Assembly: GCF_000819765.1 (NCBI RefSeq)
Contig: NZ_CDBT01000008.1
Span: forward strand, 143,955-207,954
Source: Aeromonas bivalvium
GTDB taxonomy: Bacteria > Pseudomonadota > Gammaproteobacteria > Enterobacterales > Aeromonadaceae
Direction of reading: 5' to 3'
Length of the DNA stretch: 64,000 nucleotides
Shown piece after piece: positions 16,483 to 24,896 of this stretch (its first letter is position 1; every line of letters starts with the position of its first letter). The notes beneath the pieces were generated by a model that worked only from the letters and a program-made list of their open reading frames with translations, did not search any database and was not told the DNA's origin. The translations under genes and the position numbers were made by a program.

Positions 16483-17972
16483 GAGGATTCTCCTGTGAGG
16501 CCTTGGGTCAGGCATTGGTCGATCTGCCGGGAAAAGTGGTGATAAATCTCGTTGCGACGGGGGCGGCCGTTGGCCGTCAGCAGGCCGGGGAGCTGATCCA
16601 GCGCCACCGGCAGCCAGTGATGGATGCGGGCGTAATCGGGCAGTTGCTGGTTGAGCCGGGCAATCTGCTCTGGCAAGTGGGACTGGCTGCCCGGCAGCGG
16701 CTGGATCAGGGCCACGTTGGCGGGCTGACCGTCACCGAAGATGACGATGCGGGCGATGGCCGGGCAGAGCTGGGCCTGGGCCTCCACCCATTCGGGGGAG
16801 AAGTTGCGGCCAAAGGCGGTGATCTGCACGTTCTTCTTGCGCCCCGTGATATGGAGAAAACCCTCCTCGTCGAGCCGACCCAGATCGCCGGTGGCGATGC
16901 TCGGGATGGCGGGCGCCTCTTCCCCCAGATAGCCCAGCATGGCGCTGCCGCTCACCATGACTTCGCCGTCGGCGGCGATCGTCACCTGACAGTGGGACAG
17001 GGGCAGGCCGACGCTGCCCGGGCGGTCGGCGTCCGGGCCGTTGAGCGCCACGACAGAGCCGCATTCCGACAGACCATAGCCCTCATAGACAGGGAGCCCT
17101 AGGGCGCGGGCATGGCCGATGAGCTCGGGGGCGACCTTGCCGCCGCCCACGGCGACGAAGCGCAGCCCCTTGAGCCGCTCGGCCAGGGCCGGGGTATTGG
17201 CACACAGGGCCAGCAGCAGGCGCAGCAGCTCGGGCACCAGCACCAGGCTGTGGCTGGGCCAGCGCAGCAGTGCCTGGGCCAGGGCTGCAGGATCCAGCTT
17301 GCTGGAGCCCGAGAAGCCGAGTTCCCCCAGGGAGGGGATGCGGCTGCAGGCGCCGGTCAGCAGCGGCACGTACAGACCGGTCAGGTTCTCCAGCAGGGTG
17401 GCAAGCGGCAGCAGGGTCAGGTGCTGCCCGACCCGGGCAGGGGCGACCCGCAGGGCCAGGGACTCGCAGACCGAGGTCATCTGTTCCAGGGACAGGCAGA
17501 CCCCCTTGGGCTGGCCCGTGGTGCCCGAGGTATAGGTGATCTTGGCGGTGCCCGCCGGCAGCTCGGGCAGGCTGGCCGGGATGCGGCGCCACAGGGGCAG
17601 CGCCTGTTCATCCGGCCTGCCCGTCATCAGGATGAGGGGGGCAGCGGCCTGCCAGCCCTCATGCTCGGGGCCGACCAGGGCATCGGCGCCGCTGCTTTCC
17701 AGCAGCCATGCCTGCTGGGCCGGACTGAAGAAGTGGGGAACCGGAATGACCACTATGCCGGCCCGGGTGCAGGCCAGATCGATCAGCGCCCAGGGCAGGC
17801 CGTTGTCGAGTTGCAGGGCCAGGCGGCGGATGCCGGCCCCTTGCAGCGCTCCTGCCAGTTGCTCGATCTGCTGCCACAGGCTCTGGTAATCCAGCTCGCC
17901 CTGGCTGCCTTGCAGTGCCGGTTGTTGTGGCGTCTGGCTGGCATGGCGGGCTATGGTGTCGAACAGCGTCAT
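16479..17972 (-). CDS. AMP-dependent acyl ligase (ANL superfamily)
   Basis: A 497-residue adenylate-forming enzyme. The P-loop motif is ITYTSGTTGQPKG at about residues 145-157, followed by YEGYGLSECGS and TGDLGRLDEEGFLHITGRKKN near the hinge. These are hallmarks of fatty-acyl-CoA or acyl-AMP ligases. The A10 position, normally a catalytic lysine, reads ANGRPRRNE with Arg, so half-reaction rates or partner use may be unusual. ATG at 17972 is preferred because it overlaps the preceding stop (ATGA) and has AGAGG upstream; an in-frame GTG lies at 17981. It probably activates a fatty acid for the neighbouring genes. Confidence 0.88.
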   Translation of the reverse strand: MTLFDTIARHASQTPQQPALQGSQGELDYQSLWQQIEQLAGALQGAGIRRLALQLDNGLPWALIDLACTRAGIVVIPVPHFFSPAQQAWLLESSGADALVGPEHEGWQAAAPLILMTGRPDEQALPLWRRIPASLPELPAGTAKITYTSGTTGQPKGVCLSLEQMTSVCESLALRVAPARVGQHLTLLPLATLLENLTGLYVPLLTGACSRIPSLGELGFSGSSKLDPAALAQALLRWPSHSLVLVPELLRLLLALCANTPALAERLKGLRFVAVGGGKVAPELIGHARALGLPVYEGYGLSECGSVVALNGPDADRPGSVGLPLSHCQVTIAADGEVMVSGSAMLGYLGEEAPAIPSIATGDLGRLDEEGFLHITGRKKNVQITAFGRNFSPEWVEAQAQLCPAIARIVIFGDGQPANVALIQPLPGSQSHLPEQIARLNQQLPDYARIHHWLPVALDQLPGLLTANGRPRRNEIYHHFSRQIDQCLTQGLTGESS

Positions 17973-18634
17973 TGAGCACACCTCTTGTCGATGTCGGCAT
18001 GGTTAAAAAGGCGGGGCATGGGCCCCAGCAGGTTGAGCAGCAGGCTGCTCTGGGCGAGCACCTCGCGCCCCTGATTGATGTCGCCTGCCATCACCTTGGG
18101 CTGGCAGCGGTAGTATTCCCCCCAGGCACTGGCATCCTCTCCCACCTGATGAGCCTGGGCTGGGGCCAGCTCCACCGGGTTGAGGCGCAGGCGGGCAAAG
18201 CTGTTGCGAAGCCGGGCGGTGCCGGTGAACACCACATAGTCGAGGGCGTTGTCACACAAGAGGCGACACAGGGCGGCAAACATCAGGCGGGCATTGCCCG
18301 GCTCGCGGCAGGCGAGGTTGCCCACTTCGATGATGCGGTGGCGGGCCGGGCGTACCCCGAGACGGGTTTCGATGGCGGCCTCGACGGGTTGCTCCAGATA
18401 CTGCTCCAGATAGAGGGGCTGCGCGTGCTCGCCATGGCAGGCCTGGTTGAGGCCGCAGGCTCCGACCAGCACCCCATCGGCCCGGTAGAGCCCGAGCAGG
18501 CAGGGCAGAAAATGGGGAATGCGGGCGTTGAACTCCTGGGTATAGGCGGCCTGGATATAGGTTTGCAGCGCCATGACCTGCTGCGGGGACTTGGCTAGCA
18601 GCAACTGGTAGGGTGCCTGGATCTCTATGGTCAT
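17969..18634 (-). CDS. thermostable hemolysin family protein (GNAT/AHL-synthase-like)
   Basis: A 221-residue member of the family named after Vibrio thermostable delta-hemolysin (PF12261). Conserved features seen are the early YTQEFNARIPHFLP segment, a central ACGLNQACHGEHAQPLYLEQYL, EVGNLACREPGNARLMFAALC, and VFTGTARLRNSFARLRL. The arrangement resembles an acyltransferase of the GNAT/acyl-homoserine-lactone synthase type rather than a pore-forming toxin, and there is no signal peptide. It is the first gene of the operon, with a strong AAGGAG before the ATG. In this context an acyltransferase role is more likely than haemolysis, but that is inference. Confidence 0.85.
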   Translation of the reverse strand: MTIEIQAPYQLLLAKSPQQVMALQTYIQAAYTQEFNARIPHFLPCLLGLYRADGVLVGACGLNQACHGEHAQPLYLEQYLEQPVEAAIETRLGVRPARHRIIEVGNLACREPGNARLMFAALCRLLCDNALDYVVFTGTARLRNSFARLRLNPVELAPAQAHQVGEDASAWGEYYRCQPKVMAGDINQGREVLAQSSLLLNLLGPMPRLFNHADIDKRCAQ

Positions 18635-18821
18635 GGTTGGCTCCTTCTCTTGGGATGGGTTGAGCGTAAGAGGGCAAACTTAAGAAACCCTTAAGGAGCA
18701 CCAAAAGAAGAAAAATTCTGACGGGGGGCGAGAGCGGGCCGATGGGGGCCCAAGACAAAACAGTTGCCAGCAGCGGGCGTGGCAGGCAATCTGCCCCGCT
18801 GTCGCCACCCGAGGAGCTGCC

Positions 18822-19463
18822 ATGTCATCCCCTGTTCACTGTCCCCTGTGTCTCTCCCGTCGGCACCATGCCCTGCCGGTGGCGGGCAAGGGCTATTACC
18901 GCTGCCTGGCGTGCGAGCTGGTCTGGATGGACGAGGCGGACCACCTGGACGAGGGGGCCGAGAAGGCGGTCTATGACGGGCACGACAACCGGGTGGACGA
19001 TCCCCGATATCGCGGTTTTCTGATGCGGGCCTTCGGCGAGGTGCTGACCTGGGTGTCGCCTCCTGCCAGCGGCCTCGATTTTGGCTGCGGCCCCGGACCT
19101 GCCCTCATCGCCATGGGGCGGGAGGCGGGCTTCGAGATGGCGGGCTACGACAAGTTCTATGCCGACGACCCCGAGTGCCTGGCAAGGCAATACGACTTCA
19201 TCACCAGCACCGAGGTGATAGAGCACATCGCCACCCCCCGCGCCGTGCTGGACACGCTCTGGGGCTGCCTCAAGCCCGGCGGGGTGCTGGTGTTGCAGAC
19301 CCAGCGGGTGCTGGGGGACGATCGCTTCAAGACCTGGCGCTATCGCCACGATCCCACCCATATCGTCTTCTTCGCCGAGGCCTCGTTCCGTGCCCTGGCG
19401 GTCCGCTGGCAGGCAGAGGTCGAGTTTCCTCATGCGGATGTGGCGGTGTTCACCAAACCTTGA
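18822..19463 (+). CDS. class I SAM-dependent methyltransferase with N-terminal zinc ribbon
   Basis: A 213-residue protein. The N-terminus has two Cys-x2-Cys pairs (CPLC near residue 7 and CLAC near residue 28), forming a small zinc ribbon. The methyltransferase domain follows: motif I LDFGCGPGPAL near residue 85, then FITSTEVIEHI and LKPGGVLVLQT, and HDPTHIVFF. This Cys-plus-methyltransferase layout occurs in many small bacterial methyltransferases of unknown substrate. It is divergent from the thermostable-hemolysin operon. The stop codon overlaps the left end of a MITE-like element (19462-19606). Confidence 0.85.
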   Translation: MSSPVHCPLCLSRRHHALPVAGKGYYRCLACELVWMDEADHLDEGAEKAVYDGHDNRVDDPRYRGFLMRAFGEVLTWVSPPASGLDFGCGPGPALIAMGREAGFEMAGYDKFYADDPECLARQYDFITSTEVIEHIATPRAVLDTLWGCLKPGGVLVLQTQRVLGDDRFKTWRYRHDPTHIVFFAEASFRALAVRWQAEVEFPHADVAVFTKP

Positions 19464-19606
19464 GAACCTGCTCATGCTCTTACTGTGAGGCCGTGATCAA
19501 GGCTCATGTGCTGCTCGGAATCCTCATGTATTCATATACACTCTGGTTCCTGCGCTGCTCTTTACCTTGCTGACGACCTCTCGTCACAGATCGTGAACAG
19601 GTTCTG
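19462..19606. mobile_element. putative MITE with imperfect ~25-bp terminal inverted repeats
   Basis: The left end reads GAGAACCTGCTCATGCTC and the right end, read in reverse complement, TCAGAACCTGTTCACGATC, followed on both sides by TGTGA. The element is about 145 bp with no coding capacity. The internal part has direct CTGCTC repeats and is richer in A+T than its surroundings. It abuts the methyltransferase stop codon. No target-site duplication could be assigned by eye. Confidence 0.5.
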
Positions 19607-19681
19607 AGCGGGGCGTTTTCATTTGGCCATGAGTTGGGCATGCTGGTGGCCTGATACCCAGGAACGGATGCTCCTATCTCC

Positions 19682-20908
19682 ATGTCGATCCCCCACCTCT
19701 CATTGCAAGACGCCCGCCACCTGCAACTGGCGGCTCAGGGGCTGCTGACCCCGCGCCGCGCCAAGGCTTCTCCCTCCGATCTGCTTGCCTGCATCAGACG
19801 CATGGCGTTGCTGCAGATAGACACCATCTCCGTGGTGGCCCGCAGCCCCTATCTGGTGCTGTTCAGCCGCCTTGGTCACTACGATCCGCGCTGGCTGGAA
19901 CAACTGCTGGCCGATGGTGACCTCTTCGAATACTGGGCCCACGAGGCCTGTTTCGTCCCCCGGGAAGATTACCGGCTGCTGCGCCATCGCATGCTGGATC
20001 CCGCCGCCATGGGTTGGAAGTTCTCCGCCCAGTGGCTCAAGACCCACGGCGGAGAGATAGCGCAGATAGTGGAGCGCATTCGCCAGGATGGCCCGGTGCG
20101 GGCCAGCGATTTCGAACGCAAGGGGGGCAAGGGCAACGGCTGGTGGGACTGGAAGCCCGAGAAGCGCCACCTGGAGGTGCTGTTTACCGCAGGTCAGCTG
20201 ATGGTGCGCGAGCGGCGCAACTTCCAGCGGGTCTACGATCTCGCCGAGCGGGTCATGCCGGAGTGGGACGACGAGCGGGATCTGCCGAGTGTCGAGCAGG
20301 CCCAGCGGGACATGGTGCGAGCCAGTTGCCGGGCGCTGGGGCTGGTCAAGACCGGCTGGGTGGCGGATTACTATCGCCTTAAACGGGGCAAATACGACGC
20401 CCTGCTCCATCAGCTGGCGGACGAGGGGGAGCTGTTGCCGGTGCGGGTGGAGGGGTGGCAGCACGGCGCCTTCGTTCATGCCTCGCTCTTTGATGAACTG
20501 GCCCAGGCCCAGGCTGGCAGCCTCAAGGCGACTCACACCGCCGTGCTCTCACCCTTCGATCCTCTGGTGTGGGATCGCAAGCGGGCCAGCGAGCTGTTTG
20601 GCTTTGATTATCGCATCGAGTGCTACACCCCGGCCCCCAAGCGCCAGTACGGCTATTTCGTGCTGCCCTTGCTGCATCGCGGCAAGCTGGTGGGCAGGAT
20701 GGACGCCAAGGCCCATCGCAAGGAGGGGGTGTTCGAGGTCAAGAGCCTCTACCTGGAAGGCGGGGTCAGGGTGACGCGCGCCCTGGCGCAGGATCTGGGG
20801 AAGGCGCTGCAAAAACTGGCGCACTGGCACCAGACCCCGACCCTGCGCTACGGCGCCATCCCTGCGCCCCTGCTGACCCTGTGGCAGGAGGCAATGCCGC
20901 TTCCTTGA
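19682..20908 (+). CDS. ycaQ: winged-helix DNA glycosylase of the YcaQ/AlkX family
   Basis: A 408-residue protein of the HTH_42 (formerly DUF1006) family. E. coli YcaQ unhooks DNA interstrand crosslinks from nitrogen-mustard-type damage, and Streptomyces AZL enzymes give self-resistance to azinomycin. The essential Gln-x-Asp of the family is present as LLQIDTISVVARSPY near residue 42. Further family segments are EYWAHEACFVPREDY, LSPFDPLVWDRKRASELF and GRMDAKAHRKEGVFEVKSL (about residues 340-358). It starts 219 bp after the methyltransferase and shares a bidirectional terminator with the frd operon. Confidence 0.88.
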   Translation: MSIPHLSLQDARHLQLAAQGLLTPRRAKASPSDLLACIRRMALLQIDTISVVARSPYLVLFSRLGHYDPRWLEQLLADGDLFEYWAHEACFVPREDYRLLRHRMLDPAAMGWKFSAQWLKTHGGEIAQIVERIRQDGPVRASDFERKGGKGNGWWDWKPEKRHLEVLFTAGQLMVRERRNFQRVYDLAERVMPEWDDERDLPSVEQAQRDMVRASCRALGLVKTGWVADYYRLKRGKYDALLHQLADEGELLPVRVEGWQHGAFVHASLFDELAQAQAGSLKATHTAVLSPFDPLVWDRKRASELFGFDYRIECYTPAPKRQYGYFVLPLLHRGKLVGRMDAKAHRKEGVFEVKSLYLEGGVRVTRALAQDLGKALQKLAHWHQTPTLRYGAIPAPLLTLWQEAMPLP

Positions 20909-20954
20909 GCTCCATGCCGCCAAACGAAGAATTGCGTGGCGGTCATAGGCCAAA

Positions 20955-20984
20955 CAAAAACCGGGCACTGGGCCCGGTTTTATC
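20955..20984. terminator. bidirectional terminator between ycaQ and frdD
   Basis: ACCGGGC/GCCCGGT stem with a 5-base loop, flanked by A5 on the left and T4 on the right, lying between two convergent genes. Confidence 0.85.
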
Positions 20985-21007
20985 ATCTGTTGCTGGCAAC
21001 GTAAGGA

Positions 21008-21364
21008 TTACTGGAGCACCAGCACCATCAGCAGGCCGACCGTGATGGCGGACATCAGGAAGGCGAAGCCATAGAACACATAGTGGTGCAGCTTGGTGGT
21101 GTGGATCCCGAGATCGTGCAGGCCGTGGTAGATGCGGTGCATGCCGTGCCAGACGGGCAGGGCAATGATGACCAGCAGGATGCAGGCACCCCACCAGGAG
21201 CTGGCGAAATCATGCACGCGCTCAAAGCTCATGGTCTCCACGTCCATGATGCCCATGGGCACCAGTAGACCTGTGATGAGGACAATTACCGGCAGCAGCA
21301 TGGCAACCACCATGCCACCGGCACCAAAGAGTCCCCAGTAAATGGGTTCGTCAGAACGTCTCAT
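21008..21364 (-). CDS. frdD: fumarate reductase membrane anchor subunit D
   Basis: FrdD is one of two hydrophobic anchors that hold FrdAB on the inner membrane and bind menaquinol. It has 118 residues (E. coli 119) and three membrane helices near residues 15-37, 57-79 and 97-117. MRRSDEPIYWGLFGAGG is the conserved N-terminus, and HRIYHGLHDLGIH is the loop between helices two and three. It is the last gene of the operon. A decayed copy of its first ~50 bp lies immediately upstream, and the mini-ORF there overlaps this start by four bases. Confidence 0.95.
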   Translation of the reverse strand: MRRSDEPIYWGLFGAGGMVVAMLLPVIVLITGLLVPMGIMDVETMSFERVHDFASSWWGACILLVIIALPVWHGMHRIYHGLHDLGIHTTKLHHYVFYGFAFLMSAITVGLLMVLVLQ

Positions 21365-21435
21365 GATTTTTCCTCATATAGCGCTATCGGCACCAAACAG
21401 ACGCCAATAAACATGGGCTCGTCAGAACGTCTCAT
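21361..21435 (-). pseudogene. decayed tandem copy of the frdD start encoding a 24-residue mini-ORF
   Basis: This ORF begins exactly like frdD (MRRSDEPM) after a good GAGGAG RBS, then frameshifts by a 2-base insertion and ends in a TGA that overlaps the frdD ATG (ATGA, 21361-21364). Nucleotide identity with the frdD start extends about 50 bp at a 71-bp offset, including a TTTGGTGCCG block. It looks like a tandem duplication now acting, at most, as a leader ORF that couples translation into frdD. Confidence 0.8.
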
Positions 21436-21446
21436 TATTAATCTCC

Positions 21447-21845
21447 TCAAGCCACGATAAACAGGATCAGCAGGGATACCGCCGCCAGTGCCACATACTG
21501 GGCGATGACGATGGGTTTCTCCGGCACCAGCTCTTCGCCACGGAAGATACGCATGGCTTTGGGGGCCAGTGCGAACCAGGTCTTGGCGTGGAACAGGCAG
21601 GCGGCCAGGGCGATGACGTGGAACAGGATGGCGATGGGGCTTTGCAGGGATTCCAGCCAGCCGTTGAACGCTTCCTGACCCTGTACCAGCCGCAGCAGAC
21701 CCCACATCAGCACCACGGCGTAGATGGAGACGAAGATGCTGGTGCCTTCGCGGATCATGTAACCGGTGTAGAAGGCATTCTTCAGCCACCAGTCTTTCTT
21801 CATCTCGCGCACGTAGGGCTTACGTTTGCTCTGGGTGTTGTTCAT
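21447..21845 (-). CDS. frdC: fumarate reductase membrane anchor subunit C
   Basis: FrdC is the second membrane anchor of fumarate reductase. It has 132 residues (E. coli 131). The N-terminus KRKPYVREMKKDWWLKNAFYT and the EGTSIF segment carry the conserved residues near the quinone sites. Three membrane helices are visible near residues 33-55, 67-88 and 111-131, and HAKTWFALAPKAMRIFRG is the conserved loop. It starts 16 bp after frdB with GGAGTG as RBS. Confidence 0.95.
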   Translation of the reverse strand: MNNTQSKRKPYVREMKKDWWLKNAFYTGYMIREGTSIFVSIYAVVLMWGLLRLVQGQEAFNGWLESLQSPIAILFHVIALAACLFHAKTWFALAPKAMRIFRGEELVPEKPIVIAQYVALAAVSLLILFIVA

Positions 21846-21861
21846 GGTCTCACTCCTGGTC

Positions 21862-22596
21862 TCAATCCGGCTTGAACATGGCGATCATGTAGTCCTTGGC
21901 GCTCTCGACCTTGCCAAGCTGGATGGCGGCGGCCGGATCCACGCCCTTAGGGCACACTTCGGAGCAGTAGCCCACGAAGGTGCAACCCCAGACGCCCTCG
22001 TCCTGGCTGATGATCTTCATCCGCTCCTTGGACGCACTGTCGCGGTTGTCGGCGTTGTAGCGATAGGCCAGTGCCAGGGCCGCCGGGCCGGTGAACTTCT
22101 TGTTGATGCCATATTGCGGGCAGGCGGCGTAGCACAGACCGCAGTTGATGCACATGGAGAACTGGTGATACTTCGCCATGTCGGCCGGGGTCTGGGTGTA
22201 CTCGCCGTCGCACAGGCTGCGCGGCTCAGACGGGATGATGTAGGGCTTGATGCTCTCCAGCTTCTCGATGAAATCGGACATGTCCACCACCAGATCGCGC
22301 TCGATGGGGAAGTTGTTGAGGGGCTCTATGGTCATCTTGCCTGGCAGGTAGTCCCGCAGGAAGGTCTTGCAACCGAGTTTCGGAATGCCGTTGACCATCA
22401 TGCCGCAGGAGCCGCAGATCGCCATCCGGCAGGACCAGCGGAAGCTTAAGGTAGAGTCCAGCTGATCCTTGATGTACTGCAGGGCGTCCAGCAGGGACAT
22501 CTCTTTGAGGTAAGGCACCTGGAAGGTCTGCATCCAGGGCTCGTTATCCTGCTCCGGACGGTAGCGCAGGATTTCAATTTCGATCATCTCAGCCAT
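21862..22596 (-). CDS. frdB: fumarate reductase iron-sulfur subunit
   Basis: FrdB passes electrons from menaquinol to the flavin in FrdA through three iron-sulfur clusters. It has 244 residues, identical in length to E. coli FrdB. The plant-type [2Fe-2S] ligands are in [16 protein letters not shown], and two later Cys clusters ([12 protein letters not shown] near residue 148 and [17 protein letters not shown] near residue 205) hold the [4Fe-4S] and [3Fe-4S] centres. The start at 22596 overlaps the end of frdA by eight bases. Confidence 0.97.
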   Translation of the reverse strand: MAEMIEIEILRYRPEQDNEPWMQTFQVPYLKEMSLLDALQYIKDQLDSTLSFRWSCRMAICGSCGMMVNGIPKLGCKTFLRDYLPGKMTIEPLNNFPIERDLVVDMSDFIEKLESIKPYIIPSEPRSLCDGEYTQTPADMAKYHQFSMCINCGLCYAACPQYGINKKFTGPAALALAYRYNADNRDSASKERMKIISQDEGVWGCTFVGYCSEVCPKGVDPAAAIQLGKVESAKDYMIAMFKPD

Positions 22597-24373
22597 GCTT
22601 CTTAGCCTCGTCTTGTTTCTCACCCTCGGAGCCGTATACGCGTTTCGCCGGTTGGGATTTAGTGATCTTCACATCCGAGTAGTCTATGGTCGGGGTGCCT
22701 TCCTGGTTGTAGAAGGAGAGGGTGTGCTTGAGGAAGTTGACGTCGTCACGCTCCTCGAACCCGTCCAGCCGCTGGTGGGAACCGCGGGACTCCTTGCGGT
22801 TGATGGCGGAGTGGGCCATGGCTTCCGCCACGTCCAGCATGTAGCCCAGCTCGATGGCGTACAGCAGGTCAGTGTTGAAGACCGAGGACTTGTCGTTGAT
22901 CTTGATCTTCTTGTAACGGGCTTTCAGCTCGTTGATCTTGTCGATGGTGCCCTGCATCAGCTCTTCGGTGCGGTAGATACCGACCCCGGCTTCCATGGAG
23001 AGACCCAGTTCGTTGCGGATATCCGCCGGGTTTTCGGTGCCGTCGATATCGAGCAGGGAGAGGTGCTGCTTGATGAGCGCCTCGGCCTTGGCGGCCAGGG
23101 CCTGGGTGTTGCCATGCTGCTGGGTCTTGGCAAATTCACCGGCGTGCTCACCGGCCACCTTGCCGAACACCACTATCTCGGACAGGGAGTTGGAACCCAG
23201 ACGGTTGGCGCCGTGCAGACCGACGGAGGCGCACTCGCCCAGGGCATAGAGGCCCGGCATACGGGTGGCGCACTGGCCGTTGGTCTCGATGCCACCCATG
23301 GTGTAGTGGGCGGTCGGACGGACCGGGATGGGTTCTTTCACTGGATCCACACCCACGTAGGCCTTGGCCAGCTCGCAGATGAAGGGCAGGCGCTCTTTCA
23401 GGTACTTCTCGCCGAGGTGGCGCAGGTCGAGGTGCACCACGTCGCCCATGGGGCCTGGGATGGTGCGTCCCTTCTGCTGCTCCTGCCAGAAGGCCTGGGA
23501 GAGACGATCGCGCGGACCCAGCTCCATGTACTTGTTCTTGGCCTCGCCGACCGGGGTCTCCGGGCCCAGACCATAGTCTTGCAGGTAGCGGTAGCCATCC
23601 TTGTTGACCAGGATGCCGCCTTCGCCACGGCAGCCCTCTGTCATCAGGATGCCGGTGCCCGGCAGGCCGGTCGGGTGATACTGGACGAACTCCATGTCCC
23701 GCAGAGGCACGCCGTGACGGTAGGCCAGGGCCATGCCGTCGCCGGTGACTATGCCGCCGTTGGTGTTGTAGCGATAGACACGACCGGCGCCGCCGGTGGC
23801 CAGGATCACCGACTTGGCCTGGATGAAGCGGGTGATGCCGTTCTGGATGTCGAAGGTCAGCACGCCCTGGACGCGGCCCTCTTCCACGATGAGGTCCAGG
23901 CAGAAGTGCTCGTCGAAGCGCTTGATGCTCGGGTACTTGATGGAGGTCTGGAACAGGGTGTGCAGGATGTGGAAGCCGGACTTGTCGGCGGCGAACCAGG
24001 TGCGGGGGATCTTCATGCCGCCGAAACGGCGCACGTTGGCCTTGCCGTCCGGTTTGCGGCTCCAGGGGCAGCCCCAATGCTCCAGCTGGATCATCTCGTT
24101 GGTGCAGTTTTCGACGAAGTAGTCGACCACGTCCTGCTCGCACAACCAGTCGCCACCGGAGACGGTGTCGTTGAAGTGGTTTTCGAGGGAGTCGTCGTCA
24201 CGGACGACGCCGGCGGCGCCACCTTCGGCGGCGACGGTATGGCTGCGCATCGGATAGACCTTGGAGATCAGGGCGATCTCGAGGTCGGGATGGGCTTCTG
24301 CTATGGCGATAGCGGCACGCAGGCCACCACCACCGGCACCGATGATGGCGACATCGGTCTTGATAATATCCAC
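22589..24373 (-). CDS. frdA: fumarate reductase flavoprotein subunit
   Basis: FrdA reduces fumarate to succinate as the terminal step of anaerobic fumarate respiration. It has 594 residues (E. coli 602). The dinucleotide fold is [15 protein letters not shown], and His45 in [10 protein letters not shown] is the residue that covalently binds FAD. The active-site region includes [13 protein letters not shown] and [13 protein letters not shown] at 24373 is chosen as start because AAGGAGG lies at ideal spacing and the protein then begins like its homologues; an ATG further upstream lacks this support. It is first in frdABCD. Confidence 0.97.
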   Translation of the reverse strand: MDIIKTDVAIIGAGGGGLRAAIAIAEAHPDLEIALISKVYPMRSHTVAAEGGAAGVVRDDDSLENHFNDTVSGGDWLCEQDVVDYFVENCTNEMIQLEHWGCPWSRKPDGKANVRRFGGMKIPRTWFAADKSGFHILHTLFQTSIKYPSIKRFDEHFCLDLIVEEGRVQGVLTFDIQNGITRFIQAKSVILATGGAGRVYRYNTNGGIVTGDGMALAYRHGVPLRDMEFVQYHPTGLPGTGILMTEGCRGEGGILVNKDGYRYLQDYGLGPETPVGEAKNKYMELGPRDRLSQAFWQEQQKGRTIPGPMGDVVHLDLRHLGEKYLKERLPFICELAKAYVGVDPVKEPIPVRPTAHYTMGGIETNGQCATRMPGLYALGECASVGLHGANRLGSNSLSEIVVFGKVAGEHAGEFAKTQQHGNTQALAAKAEALIKQHLSLLDIDGTENPADIRNELGLSMEAGVGIYRTEELMQGTIDKINELKARYKKIKINDKSSVFNTDLLYAIELGYMLDVAEAMAHSAINRKESRGSHQRLDGFEERDDVNFLKHTLSFYNQEGTPTIDYSDVKITKSQPAKRVYGSEGEKQDEAKKHG

Positions 24374-24434
24374 ATCTGCCTCCTTAGGGATAGATTTGCT
24401 GGGCACGATTTTGCTCTATCAAAAAAATTCAGGC

Positions 24435-24448
24435 TTGATGCAAGTCAA
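24435..24448 (-). promoter_or_regulatory. FNR-like binding site upstream of frdA
   Basis: TTGATGCAAGTCAA matches the FNR consensus TTGAT-N4-ATCAA at nine of ten defined positions. It lies about 62 bp upstream of the frdA start codon, where anaerobic activation of the operon by FNR is expected from E. coli. Confidence 0.65.
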
Positions 24449-24842
24449 ACTGCTCTGTTTTAGTGCTTGGCAATGGTGACTTTTATTAGAGTCACCCCAT
24501 TCCTTGGATGAAAACACCAGAATTATCGCCATCCATCAGTGATCAGGATCAGCCACACGCCTTGATTTGGTTATTTTAACCTCAGAATTGTACGAAGTTT
24601 TCTGTCGGCAAAATGAGAAATGCCTCTCTTTTTAGGTATTAACCCTAAAGTTTTTAAGTTTTTTATCAAAATTGTTTAATAAGAATTATTCGCTGATGAG
24701 CCGCTCTGGTATCGGCTTCAAAAAACTAATTCGAAGTCGGCGATAGCATACTGTTTTATAACAGAACATGCCTCATATGAGGATGCCTGTTTCGAGCCAG
24801 TTGGGGGGAGAGGGGAAGGGAGACCATGGCGAGGCCATAGCA
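24449..24842. other. A+T-rich intergenic region upstream of frdA
   Basis: This stretch is clearly more A+T rich than its surroundings, with long T and A runs between 24600 and 24720. It contains a small palindrome GGTTATTTTAACC at 24569-24581 and a TGATCAGGATCA palindrome near 24540. No convincing ORF or RNA gene was seen. It probably holds the frd control region and, at its right, the 3' end of the chemoreceptor transcript. Confidence 0.45.
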
Positions 24843-24867
24843 GAAAGGGGCCGTGCGGCCCCTTTCT
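24843..24867 (-). terminator. terminator of the chemoreceptor gene
   Basis: GAAAGGGGCCG...CGGCCCCTTTC hairpin 30 bp past the stop codon, with a T-rich 3' arm on the minus strand. Confidence 0.75.
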
Positions 24868-24896
24868 CATGGTGGCTGGCGAGTGCCATGCCGGGA

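Noticed and set aside
17969..18634. Haemolytic toxin gene
   Set aside because: The family name is historical. There is no signal peptide or pore-forming pattern, and the operon context and GNAT-like features favour an acyltransferase-type role.
22595..24463. Very long ORF (622 codons) antisense to frdA
   Set aside because: It is a shadow of the high-G+C coding strand; the opposite strand encodes an unmistakable fumarate reductase with intact motifs.
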